64,000 bases of DNA from assembly GCA_036971475.1 (NCBI GenBank), contig JBAIZL010000001.1, positions 107,423,850-107,487,849 of the forward strand, given 5' to 3'. Source of the stretch: Prosapia bicincta (lineage: Eukaryota; Arthropoda; Insecta; Hemiptera; Cercopidae). Shown piece after piece: positions 24,655 through 36,064 of this stretch; the stretch's first letter is position 1, and the number at the start of each line of letters is the position of its first letter. The notes under the pieces are model-generated. The model ran no database searches. It had not been told where the DNA came from and saw only the letters and a program-made list of their open reading frames with translations. The translations under genes were made by a program, and so were the position numbers.

Positions 24655-25015
24655 TTACACACCAAAATACAAAATTAAATCAACAAACCCAAAATAAATC
24701 ACATGAATTTTGGACTTTATAGAGAAATTGGTTTGAAAACAACTTCCACTTAACTCAACAAACTATATGCCAATGAAATTCATTTAGTATATGATTGAAA
24801 ACACTGTGTCACAGTATGCATCTTGAAACTATAATATGAAATCAAAAAGCATACCAAAACAAAATAAAAACGTATTAAATTGACAGACTCTATACAAACT
24901 GCACACACTTTTTGAACAAATACCATTTTAAAACAGCTGTCAAATAGCTCAACAATGCTTCCTATTGGCAAACCTAGACACTGATGAAAGCTGCCTAGTG
25001 AAATCGAAAACTATG
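24655..25015 (+). pseudogene. Second PLE tail fragment
   Basis: Pieces such as NMKSKSIPKQNKNVLN, then TLYKLHTLFEQIPF, and LANLDTDESCLVKSKTML match the extreme C terminus of PLE endonuclease ORFs. The last stretch encodes CTGATGA at 24981-24987 and a downstream GAAA at 25006-25009. It lies directly after the preceding PLE tail, so two PLE 3' ends stand in tandem. Confidence 0.6.
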
Positions 25016-25019
25016 TTAT

Positions 25020-27590
25020 GTCTTTGTATGTTTTTCATAATTGTACTTAAATTATAAGTTCTGTAAGTTATTTCAAAAGTAATTTAATATCATGAAAATA
25101 TGAATTGATTGAAGCAACATTTTAGAAAAATTAGCAATCAAGGCCACAAACCTTAATGAACCACGAGGATGAACTACTGAATCAAAGAGGAGAGGTTACT
25201 TAAGTTAAAAAATGTTGAATATGTATCCTTAAATGTCAATGGAGGCCTATAAGACCAGGGTTTTAGTATGTGTTGGTTTTAATATTTAAAAATGCTTTTA
25301 TCTGCCTTCTTTAGATTAATTTAATCATAATTTGTGCCAGGTTTTTTTCAAATACAGTCCTATTGTCTAAGGCTTAAACATGCTATAAGGCAATCGTGTT
25401 ATATTCAATCAATTTAATTGCTAATATTCTTGCACAAATCATAGTATTCAAACATCTTGACAATTAGTAAAAACAAGCAAACAAGCCCAACAAACATAAA
25501 CAGAATTGGCACAGTACACAAAGTTTGACTATCAGTACGATACAGAATTTCAGTACAGAAGAGTAATGACGTAGCCTAATATGTCATTAGCTCTAAGGCT
25601 AATCCAAGCTAGTGGGCTAAATGCATACTATGATACTTTGAATAGTAGGCACTATATTGGATCAGTTCGCGTATATTGGACAGACTTCATAGATCATTCG
25701 AACATAATTGGGAACTGTAAATCTAGGTTGTTGAGACTGTGCAATGTTCGAATGCTAAGTGAAACAGTTGAATATTCGTGTGCATTATAACGAACTTCAA
25801 GGAAGTTATTAAATCTATTTTATATGCTGAATGTTTTAATTTTCTCAAGAGACCAATGTACGCTATGTACCATCTGTTGTCATATACGTCAAAAAACTGT
25901 GGTCTTTCAGTTTTGCACAGAATACTAAAGACTGGGCTGCGGTAAATGAGTAGCAATCTGAAAAATGAGGAGCAAATAAAAGAGTAGGTGATATACTGAA
26001 TCGAGTATTCAGAACTATAAATGATGCAGAGGAATAGACTAAACAAACAAGCCACATACATTCAAATGAAGGCATCTTAGGAATATGGTTCTATCATACA
26101 GGTTCTAATGTAACCCCCAACTAGTTTTAACATAGTCAAAATTTTACTGTATAAAATTTTGAATCATGCAAATAAAGGATCCACAAAAGTCTTTTAGCAA
26201 ACAAAAGACCCAATTAAAATGAAAGATAAATTCCTTGTGTGTTCTATAATTACTAAATTAAATATAGCTGGTCACACGTAAGCTGGCGCGTGACCTCAAA
26301 GGGCAAGTAGGGGGGGGGGAGGAGAAGGGTAGAAAAAGTAAAAGACCGTTTCACAGACATTATAATATGAGGTATAGTGTTTACAATACAACAATGTAGA
26401 TTTGACAAGGCCGAAAGGCTGTTATAAATATTATTGTATTTGATTAATCATATTAACCAGATCATTTACATAAAAGTTTCCAACAAATTTACTAATAACA
26501 GTTTTCTAAATGGCCGGAATGCCAGCAATTTTTTAGCGATAGCCTTTCATGCAACCAGCACTACGAAAACCAATGTTTTTGAACAGGGCTAGCTTTTTGT
26601 TTTCTATCAATCGATCGCGTGCAAGCTTACGAGTGAACTGCTATACATTGTATTTGAAAGGATATTTATGTTGTTGCCTTACTTTAAACAACCAGATGTA
26701 TAAAAAAAATCTAATACAAACTGAGAACAGAGTATCAGAGACCCCATGTCAGCAGTGATACTTTTAATTACAAAATTTAAGCACTAAGACGCCCAAATGT
26801 ATGTGTTGGGAAGTAAGTTTGTCATTAAAGTAAGAACTATTCTTAAATTATTGGTGTTTAAAATTCCTCTTTTCCAAGCAGGCAAAATATTCAGTAACAA
26901 GTACTTACTTACTGCAAGAAAACAGGATTTTATAAACCAAACTAACAAAACCGTCTGATCAACTGATGATTGTCCATCTGACTTATCTAAAACATGTATC
27001 CAAAAACTGCATACAGAATTTACAATTTTTTAAGATATGACACAAAATGTTTTACAAGTTTATGAAAATGTCACTAATTAATAGAATTTCTTAATTAAAA
27101 ATATGTTCAATTCATTTTTCAGTTCTAAATGAAATCTGAACTGCTTCAATTGAGTTGTTAATTAAATTATGTTTTTACTGTTTGTAAATCAGGCAGGTAA
27201 ATAATGCCTCACAGTAGATGGCAGCTTAACATTCTGACAACTGAAATATCAGTTACTTCTCAACACTTTGTGAACTATGAAGCAAAATCATCCACAACTT
27301 AAAAGATTCTATCAGGAACTAGATTAGAGACGATTTTTACTCTCAAGAGAATTTTACAGCTTTGTGAGTGTTGGATTTTAAATCTTCTAATATCTTTGGC
27401 TAAATATTCCGTTGAAAGATAATTTTCAAAATAAAATCATAAAATATTATTAAAGGTTTAAAAATAAATCTTTAATAAGATTTAAAATAAAAAGAAATAA
27501 GTATTCAACTCTTAAAAAAAAAAACTTTTATTTTTTTTCTGACAGTGAAAAATTTTGTTAAATAATAAAACATTTTCAGTATAATTTTAA
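25020..27590. other. AT-rich stretch; one dispersed repeat
   Basis: No genes were recognised. A block near 26400-26480 (GGCCGAAAGGCTGTTATAAA ... ACCAGATCATTTA) recurs, diverged, at 34270-34345. A minus-strand frame of 112 codons at 25723-26061 has low-complexity hydrophobic composition and is probably chance. Confidence 0.5.
26400..26480 (+). repeat. Dispersed repeat, copy 1
   Basis: It shares GGC(C/G)GA(A/G)AGGCTG(C/T)TATAAATATT and a downstream ACCAGATCATT with the copy at 34270-34345. The family is unknown; it could be a SINE or an LTR fragment. Confidence 0.45.
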
Positions 27591-27815
27591 GATTAAAATT
27601 TATAAATACTTATTGATATCATTTGACAAGAAATCACTACTAGCTGATGTTTTTCAGCAGACAAATTTTGCACAATATCAATGCATTTTTCAACGCTCTT
27701 TATTTGGAATAAATTCAACAAAAATTTTACTATTTAGTGAATATTTAATTTCACTTGTTAATTTTGTTCTCCTTACAAAAATTTTCCATTTTATATCTGG
27801 TAAAGATATTTAGGA
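27590..27815 (-). repeat. PLE tail-like fragment, minus strand
   Basis: On the minus strand AAATTTGTCTGCTGAAAAAC and CATCAGCTAGTAGTGATT match the tail block at 50770-50810. Short open frames on both copies share the reading FQQTNF, which reflects the shared DNA and not a gene. Confidence 0.5.
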
Positions 27816-27985
27816 TATGTGAAATTAGACTATTATTAAACTGTAGGCCAAATATAAACAACATTGTAAACAGCTATTTTCATACAAGACCTTGATAAGG
27901 TTAAAGTTAGTGGTAAGAACAATAATTAATTGATATAATGTATCAATATTATTTGATTACAATTTTAACTTCAGCTACTAGTTTA

Positions 27986-28141
27986 CACTAAAACACTTGA
28001 ACATATATTGACATGTCACACTTCCCTATAGTAGTATTCACTTTCCTTGTTTATGAGTAATATTATTTATTACTCATAAACAAAGAAATTTTATACTATA
28101 GGCAAGTGTGGCATTTCAATATATGTTCAAGAGTTTTAGTG
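27986..28141. repeat. Foldback of PLE terminal-repeat family A
   Basis: Arms of about 75 bp (CACTAAAACACTTGAACATA ... CCCTATAGTAGTA and its inverse) flank a TTTATGAGTAATA/TATTACTCATAAA centre. The CTATAGTAGCACTT motif recurs at 28322-28372, 50197-50361 and 58594-59765, each time next to PLE sequence or in inverted pairs. Confidence 0.8.
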
Positions 28142-28463
28142 AAAAAAGTATTAATTTTAAATAGGTGAATTTTTATTTTCTAATTTTATTACATTATTAT
28201 TAATGTCCTAGCTAGCCTAAATACTAAAACTTATTGTCAAGGGCCTCCAGACAGTTGTTTGAATAGAGAAGTTGTTTAAATATATATTTGTTGAGTCTGT
28301 AATTCATGTGAGCTACTAGTTTTTACTAAAACACTTAAAAATACATTACAACTTGCCTATAGTAGCACTTTGTTGAATTTTATTTTTGTTGTGTTAAAAG
28401 TAGGTTCGTGAAGTGTATGTGGGGTGTTAATTTTGTTTTGTATGTAAAATTTAACAAACAAGA

Positions 28464-29137
28464 AATGGATTTACTCAACAAAGGCCTCAAACACAAAAAG
28501 CTCACAAACAAATTACTCGATTTTGAAACAGTCATACTATTCACAGACACCAACTACCAAGAATACCTCCAACAACACACAATATGAAATTTAAACAAAA
28601 TAAAATAAACACACTACCAAAGACAACATAACCTAAAATTCATAAAAGCGGACAGAGGCAACATCACTGTAATTATACATGAAACAGACTTACACAAAAA
28701 ATTACTATCATACTTTAAAAGCAATGACATCACAGAAACACCCATTGACCCCACAAACAAATTCCACACACAAATAAAAAATAACATAAACAAATGCACA
28801 CACATAATAAACAAAGAACAAAAACAATACCTTGTACAAATTAAACCACAAGCATCAACACTCAACGCCTAATCTAAAATACACAAGAAAGCTACACCAA
28901 TAGGCCCACTAATAAATAACACATCAGCACCATCACACAAAATCGCGAAACACTTCAACAAAATAATAAGAAAAAACATCACATTTCATAACCCCACCAG
29001 CGTAAAAAAACAACATAAACCTTACACAAAGAATAAAAAAACACACACATACCCCACAACTCTACACTAGCATCATTTGACATCACCAACCTATACAGAA
29101 ACATACCGATCAAAGAAACAATAACATCCTTCAACAA
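28464..29137 (+). pseudogene. PLE N-terminal and early RT region
   Basis: Readable pieces include KGLKHKKLTNKLLDFETVIL near 28480-28540 and IKADRGNITVIIHETDLHKK near 28640-28700, a block common to PLE proteins. The RT motif A segment SFDITNLYRNIPIKE near 29071-29115 holds the first catalytic Asp. Stops at about 28585 and 28870 and a frame change before 29138 break the frame. Confidence 0.7.
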
Positions 29138-29455
29138 ATGCTAATAAAATACAACACAGCAGACAACACAACCAAAGAAATAATAACACTAACAAAAACA
29201 ATCACTTCTCAGAATTACTTCACATATAACGGTAAATACTACACACAAAACAAAAGCCTACTCATGGGATCCCCTATTTCAAGCATACTGTCAGAAATAT
29301 TCATACATAATTTAGAACAAAAACATATAAACAACAATAAACACGCCCACAAAATAATATATTGGTACAGATACATAGATGACATCCTAATTCTATACAA
29401 CGGCAACATAAGACAGATAAACCTTTCACAATTACATAAACAAATTACTCAATAA
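29138..29455 (+). pseudogene. PLE reverse transcriptase palm fragment
   Basis: A 105-codon open piece. It contains the motif B block LLMGSPISSILSEIF at residues 41-55 and the catalytic YIDD at 79-82 within YWYRYIDDILILY. These are diagnostic for PLE reverse transcriptase, which uses the two Asp with the upstream motif A Asp to bind metal ions. The frame closes at 29455 by a one-base shift; downstream sequence (NKINFLDLLIKENN, then FKIYRKPT) continues the RT thumb/linker in another frame. It is part of the larger element and not a stand-alone gene. Confidence 0.85.
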
Positions 29456-29723
29456 CATAAGCTTACACAGGAAACAGAACAAAATCAACTTCCTAGACCT
29501 ACTGATAAAAGAAAACAACAAACATACATTCAAAATATACAGGAAACCCACCACCACAGACAGAGTTACACACAACACATCCAATCACCCCACACAACAC
29601 AAACATGCTGCCTTCCACTCCATGATACACAGATTAAACAATATACCCATGAGCAATGAAGACAAAATAAACTAACTAAACACAATAAAATACATAGCCC
29701 GTAAAAACGGATACAAACACACC

Positions 29724-30366
29724 TTGATAGACAACATAATGCGCAAAAATCAATGTCACATAACACAAAAATATATAACACTTACATATCACGACAACAC
29801 ATCACAAAAAATAGCTTCCATGTTCTGCAAAATTAAATGCAAAGTAGCATTCACAACAACCAATACAATTGAAAAACGCCTACATAGTTCAAAAACACAC
29901 CAGAATAAACACGACAGGGGTAACCTAATCAGGCGTATACAAGATTACATGCAACAACTGTCTCAGCGGCTTTTACATAGGACAAACAGAGAGAACATTT
30001 ACCACAAGATACGAAGAACATGTAAAACAGATAAGAAAGACATAACCCACATCAAATTTCGCCATACACATACAAAACACACTACACTTGCAAACTGACA
30101 TAGACACCAATCTAAAAATCCTACATTACATCAATAAAAGCAAAAAACTTAACACAGTAGAAAACTATGAGATGTATAAACACTATAAATACTATCCACA
30201 AAACATTTTAAATGACAAAACACACTCCCAATCAAACACTATATTTGAGCACATAATTAACTACTACTCTATGAACAATAACACACCACAGATTCACACC
30301 AACACAACACACCTGAGCAGCAGTCTTGTAATTCACAGCACTAAAAACTGTGCTGACCTAGCGTGA
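29724..30366 (+). pseudogene. PLE linker and GIY-YIG endonuclease
   Basis: The linker (ITLTYHDNTSQKIASMF near 29775-29830) leads to the nuclease core GVYKITCNNCLSGFYIGQT at 29932-29988, then ERTFTTRYEEHVKQIRK. The CxxC pair between GVY and YIG is typical of PLE endonucleases. The segment 30088-30366 gives the C terminus (LHYINKSKKLNTVENYEMYK). The nuclease core lies in a different frame from the segments on either side, so at least two indels have occurred. The enzyme would nick DNA for target-primed reverse transcription. The C-terminal codons at 30354-30366 overlap a CTGACCTAGCG...GAAACGCGAA block that resembles a decayed hammerhead. Confidence 0.8.
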
Positions 30367-30379
30367 AACGCGAATGTTG

Positions 30380-30420
30380 AATAAATCGGTAAGTAGTGGT
30401 TTTTTGCCAAGATAATACAA
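30380..30420 (+). repeat. PLE tail motif AAGTAGTGGTTTTTTGCC
   Basis: ATCGGTAAGTAGTGGTTTTT occurs just after the PLE stop codon. Related copies are at 9310, 11122, 19470, 27600 (inverse) and 50797. It marks the 3' end of one PLE family. Confidence 0.6.
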
Positions 30421-30559
30421 ACAAGTGTAAAAATATGATATTTAAAACTGCAGTCACCAGGGCCAACATGGAAATCAGGGAAGATTGCTCAGTGACATGG
30501 AAAACATTACATCTCAGTAAGTTTTTCATAAATTTACTGAAGTTATAAGTTCGACAAGT

Positions 30560-31540
30560 CATCCATTTACTAAGTTAAAATACCAACGTTTTCTCAATCT
30601 ATAAAGGGTACAAAATCTCTTAGTTTAAAAATAATATTTCATCACTTTTTTCTTCCTGTAAAGTTTTTTCATATGTTTTTTTCTCAGCAATACCCAGTAT
30701 TTAATACAATTAACAGTAAGGGATTAATATTATCTTTTCTAATTATTATTATGTAAGATGAATCATTGTTTATAAGACACACTAATCTAAGGTTTTGAAA
30801 AAATAACTCTTATCTCCAATTCATTCAATGCAAACAAATTTTTGTTTTTCATTTGCAATTTTAAGATTAGATTAAATGTTCATTTTTCATAATAGTATTT
30901 AAAATCTTAAGACAATATTGCTGTCTTATATAAACTACAAACTGAGTAAAGAAACTTATCAGTATTTTACACATATGTTGCATGTCTAATCAGAAATAGA
31001 AGTAGATGTGATTTTATTTATTTATTTTTTCTGTTAAAGATAAAGCCATTTTTAACCACTAAGATTTGATAATTAGAAAAGTAGGAAAAATTTCATAAGG
31101 AAAACTGTTTTTGATGAAATATATGTATCTATGTGTAATTAGAAAACATTATGTAGGCTAGTGTGTTTATACCCATCCAATAAAGTTATTTGTACATGAT
31201 ATGTAAAAAACTGAGTTTTTAACCACATTTATTTCTGCTCTAGCCCAGATTTTTTAAAAACTAGAGTACTACAAGTAGCTACTATTACTATTATGCATGG
31301 TTCCACAACTTTTTATTCACTACAGACATGGTTCAACAGCTGTGATTTTTAGATTTAAAAAATTACAAGAAAATCACAATTTTACCTAAATTATAATTTA
31401 AAAATTTACAAAATCTTATTTCAAGAGAAGACCTTAAATCCAGGCAAAATCATTTGCTAAGAGTAGTAATGATCTTTTTTTATAATACTTTTTTTCCTTA
31501 GATATTGACCCTGTTATTTTGTTAAGTGAATACCAGAGTA

Positions 31541-31587
<47 letters not shown>

Positions 31588-32410
31588 ATAAATTTCAACA
31601 CTTGTTCTTCAGATGAAAATAATGTAAAAAGTTAAACATAGGTCTGTTAATGGTTTATTAAAGAGTTAGAGCTGGTGAAAGATTTTGCCTTAATTTCAGT
31701 TTTCCTTTACAGTATAAACATACTGAAATTTATGAGTGTTAATTTATATGTAAAATTTAATGAACTTTTTTGAAAATTATTGTAGCTACATGTCTGGGGT
31801 ATATGTATCTATTATAATTAAATAAAACTTTACCAAGTGAATACAGAGATAACCTGTATACAGGGATAACCTGTATACCTTAAATGTTATTTAAACCTGC
31901 TCATAGTTATTCTCCTCGCCTGAACAGTATACATTTTTCACAAGTTTTACAACTAATAATAAAGATTCCTTACCTATCCAAGAATGAAAGTTTGTACTTA
32001 AGATTTCCTAATAAATTGGTCAACCCATTATAATTCTTGTAAGCCACTTTTTAAGTAAAATGTTTAAAAATATTATCCAGGCCTCTATGCATTGTGCCGA
32101 ATTGTAGTTATAAATTTTTGTTTGACCTATCTTCCAGTTGCAAGTAGGTGTAATCTACTTTATATATTTACATTTCTTAACAATATTACTAATAATTATA
32201 GGGTCAAACCAATCAAATTATTGAATTTCATTAATTATAAGCTGATGTGAATGGGATAATCTCAGTCATTATAAACTATATTTTAATTAATGTAGTCAAT
32301 TTATGGGTGTAACTATGGCTGAAATTATTAAAAATTAATGTTATTATTAGTAGGTTTACTATTATGTCAAACTCCATGTTAGAATCGTTTCTAACGCATA
32401 ATATATATTT
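30560..32410. other. AT-rich stretch; TG microsatellite only
   Basis: No genes were recognised. A small duplication (GGATAACCTGTATAC twice) occurs near 31850-31880. Confidence 0.5.
31542..31584. repeat. TG microsatellite
   Basis: About 21 uninterrupted TG units. Confidence 0.98.
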
Positions 32411-33010
32411 TAAAAAATACTTACTAACCAACGCACACCCTTGGCACTTGAGCCATTTGGGAATGCGCTGACCAGTAGAGATGGGAATGTTTTAATCCTG
32501 GGCCCGGTCAGGGCTGTGGAATCATTAAGGTGTTCAGCATTCATAAGTTCACTACCACATAGCAGACCCTCCGGGGTCGGTAGCACATGGATATGGTGGA
32601 GGTGTGCAGCAGGTAATCATGACCCGTCTTCAATCTGAAAACTGCAACGCTAACAGCTCGGGGCAAGTTATGGTCAATTGGTCTCCCTGTCACAAGACTT
32701 TCTCACCCTTTTCCTGCTGAGAGTTCCCTTAATCGAATGTGATTCAATTTTTTGGTAGACATCTTTATTAGAGACCCCGAGGACTGTAGTGAACTAAGAA
32801 GCTCGGGCTTGATGGAGGCTTGTACCCTGCTTAAGTAGTTGATCAGCCTTTTCATTGCCAGTGATGTTTACATGGCTCAGGATCCATTGAAAATTAATTA
32901 TTCACCCAGCATTTATGAGAGCATTTAGTTTTCTTCTACAGTCAGTTTCCAAAATGAGTAATTTGTTATTGACACCAATTTCATTAGTGAATTGGACTTG
33001 TGTTTACTGT
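32410..33010 (-). pseudogene. R1/I-type LINE fragment, RNase H and C terminus
   Basis: The minus strand reads LILETDCRRKLNALINAG, then WILSHVNITGNEKADQLLKQ near 32850-32905. That is the conserved WxxSHxxxxGNEKAD block at the end of the RNase H domain in LINEs of the I/R1/Jockey group. Downstream comes HHIHVLPTPEGLLCGSELMN near 32530-32590, part of the C-terminal tail. Several stops interrupt the frame. Local GC content is clearly higher than the surroundings, as expected of former coding DNA. The fragment is 5' truncated and resembles the copy at 61455-63780, including the matching WIPSHVNISSNEKA block. Confidence 0.7.
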
Positions 33011-36000
33011 TGAAAAATTATCAATTCTTGATTTGAATACTTTTTTTGATTTCGATTTTGATTTTGATTATCGATACTTAATTAAAAAACAACAAATATG
33101 CTGTCCACAACCTGTAACTAGATTCTAGGAAAATACCTTAGACCTTTCTCTATTTCCTTTTCAAATTCACTCATGAAAATTTCAGTATAAAGGGTGATAG
33201 ACAATGTCCCATTGATGTAACATCTATTTGTTAATAGTGCTCATTGTGAAATTTAAAATAATTTTGAGGTCATTCAAACCTCAGCAAGTTACACAACTTC
33301 ATTTACTCCTCTGAGGTTTTATATTGGCATGGAGTATGTTAAGTTTTGAAGTTTCCAATATAGATATGTTGCAAACATTTTGCTACTTCCAAGTTCAACC
33401 TCTTTCAAACTATCTATTAATATCTAGTTATTTCTGATAGAAATTTATCTATACCAAAATTTTAGTAAAATAAATTTCATAAGCAATTTTTTTGAAGAAG
33501 ATAGGTACCCAAGTTGACTTCTACAATAATGAGTCAGCATTCCTTTCCAAAACAAAAGCAATTCAATTCATAAAGGACTTCCTACAAGATCTTTATCCAT
33601 AGAGCATATAAGCCTGTTAGACACGAACAATACAAGATACTAATCTATTAGTAAAAGTACAAACTTTCGATGTTGGATAGGTAAAATCTTTCTTATTAAA
33701 TGTAAAACTTGTGAAAATATTGGTCAGGCTGAGTGAAAACTATAACCTTATTTAAATAACAATTAGCTTGTATAAAGATAGCTAGCCTATACAAATAAGC
33801 TTATATAGGAGGCCAGATAGATCTAGTGTATAGGTATTTCTGGGTAAGCTGGCATTTGGCCTTGATGTGGCACTATAGGCAGGAAGTTAGGCAAAGACCA
33901 TTCTGCAAACATTTCTGCTGACTCACAATTTTAATATCCCATACGTAGACTAAAAGGAGATGGTTCTGTTATGACAAATCACTGTTATTCTTAAAACTCT
34001 TTAATAGTCAGTTGTATGCTTTGGAAATGGAGTGTTATTGTGGGTTGTTTAGTAAAGTGTTAATAACATGTGACTGTTTGTAGGTTTTTAAAGATGGCAG
34101 AATTTAAATTTAAGTTAGAAATTGGAGAGAAAGTCTTAATAGCCAAAGTAGGAAAATAGTATCTAATGTTTATAAATGTATGAGAGTGGAGTGTAAGAGT
34201 AATGTGTAGTATTGTATTGTTTTTTAAAACTATAATCGTGATTATAATTGTAAGTGTTCCATGTATTATAAAATAAAAGAGGGCGAGAGGCTGCTATAAA
34301 TATTGTTTGAGCGAATCTGTGATCTTTACCAGATCATTCATGTAATATTGAAGCAGCTAATTATGCACAACTATGCAGCGTGGAGGATTCAATCTTCGTC
34401 GATTTGGACAAAGTTATTGTTTTTTTAAAAAAATAGGTAAGCACAACATTATTTTTTACAAAAGTTTTATAAAAGTGTTAACAGTTTTAACAAACTTTTC
34501 AATGGATGTAGACATAAAACAATTATAGCATTTCATATTTCATCTACTAGAGCTCCTTCATGAGGGTCACGAGGACAATTACGCAACCCGCAAGACAGCA
34601 GACAATGTTTTTACTTAGGGTAATACAGATAGGTCAAGTTCCAGCTGAGCTGTAAATACCTATAATTGAACATATCTTCATTACGTAACCATGAATCAGA
34701 TACCAATAGCAATGAGGTGGTGAAAATCATGTCCACAAACAGGTTACTTAAAGGTTATAAAAATATTTTTATTGCTAAGTCAAAATTTATTTGTTGATGA
34801 ACAGTGATAAAGGCCTGATCGCTTTTTATACTTATTCCTTGTTATAACCAAGACCATAAAGTATTTGTTTAGTTTATATTACACAATTGTTATTGCTTTT
34901 TTATATTTTTTTAATAAATAATATTGTGTAAGTAGATATAGTGTGTAGGTTAGATATATAACTTAAGGTGGGTAGTGGGCGTGGTCCAGTATTTTTGTCC
35001 AGCATTGGAGACTTGAACTGGTTAGTGAAACCAGTTACTAGTTAGAGAGGTAGGAATGGTGTTTCTTACAATTCTTTATATTTGGATTATATGCTTTGTT
35101 TCTCAGTTCCATTTTAACCTTCTGATAAGAAATGAACATATATTTTTTATAGCTGTTTTTCCTCTAACATAAAGCTTAGGGTTTGTTATTATTAATTAAA
35201 CTGACAAAAAGATTAACATTTATTGAACCTAAACTGCAACTGGTGCCATATTTTACAAACCTATTTTCCAAAATCCCCTTATCATCAGTATTTGGCTAAA
35301 TATTTGTCGAACATGATGTAGAATGTGAAAGTAGGCAGAGTTCAACAACAGCAGTACTGATCAGAGTTACAAAGAATACATACACTCTCAAAGTTCTTTT
35401 CCCCCAACTCTCAGGGAGCACTCGTGCTAATTACTTCTGTATCACCAGTTGTGTTACCAACAGTTGAGTGGGCGCTCAACCATAACAAGAACCATGGTAA
35501 CAATTTAGTTGAGGACACTGTCTAAATTAGACATATGAGAAATGCCTATATTTAGGTCAAACAAGCTAGTGTCCAAATCAACAGCAGGGTGACTATTTTA
35601 TGTGCAATACAGCTCTTCGCTCAATGAACTAGGAAAAAAACCAAACATGCCAACTCTAAACTTAGGAGTTTGTTTTCAAACAAAGGGGTAGAAATGTATA
35701 AAACTACTGAGCACCTAAACTAACGATCTTTTAACATTATTTCTATTAGCTCACACTCTCGTGATATATATCTTGTACAAATTTTCAATTGTTAATAAAA
35801 TATGTTTTTATTCATCCAATCAAGTTCAAATATATTTCTTTCAACCTATATTTGATGACAATATTAATTGTTGATAAGGTTTTTTTCAAAAAATGTATTC
35901 AATAATTTTAAGTTATACTAATTTGTGGGTCTATCCGGATTCAAACTAAGAATTTTACGTTCAAACTCTAGCTCTTTTTGGCACTTTACATACCAAGAAA

Positions 36001-36062
36001 TGAATTTCTCAAAGACATATATGAATTTTCCCCTTATCTGGTTGTTGTCAAAATCTCCATTG
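33010..36062. other. AT-rich stretch; one dispersed repeat
   Basis: No genes were recognised. It contains the second copy of the AGGCTGCTATAAATATT repeat (34270-34345). The segment at 33830-33930 shares a weak GTAAGCTGGC...AAAGACC pattern with 26280-26355, so the dispersed family may be longer than the conserved core. Confidence 0.5.
34270..34345 (+). repeat. Dispersed repeat, copy 2
   Basis: It contains GGGCGAGAGGCTGCTATAAA and, further on, ACCAGATCATTCAT, the counterparts of the blocks at 26400-26480. Confidence 0.45.
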
Positions 36063-36064
36063 TA

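Larger units (their letters stand above)
28318..30560 (+). mobile_element. Penelope-like element, most complete copy in the window
   Basis: It runs from a family A terminal-repeat piece (28322-28372) through an N-terminal segment, RT, linker, GIY-YIG endonuclease and a tail containing AAGTAGTGGTTTTTTGCC near 30390. The order is that of endonuclease-bearing PLEs. Several frameshifts and stops divide it into separate frames, so this copy is defective. It is still the best template in the window for recognising other fragments. Confidence 0.85.
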
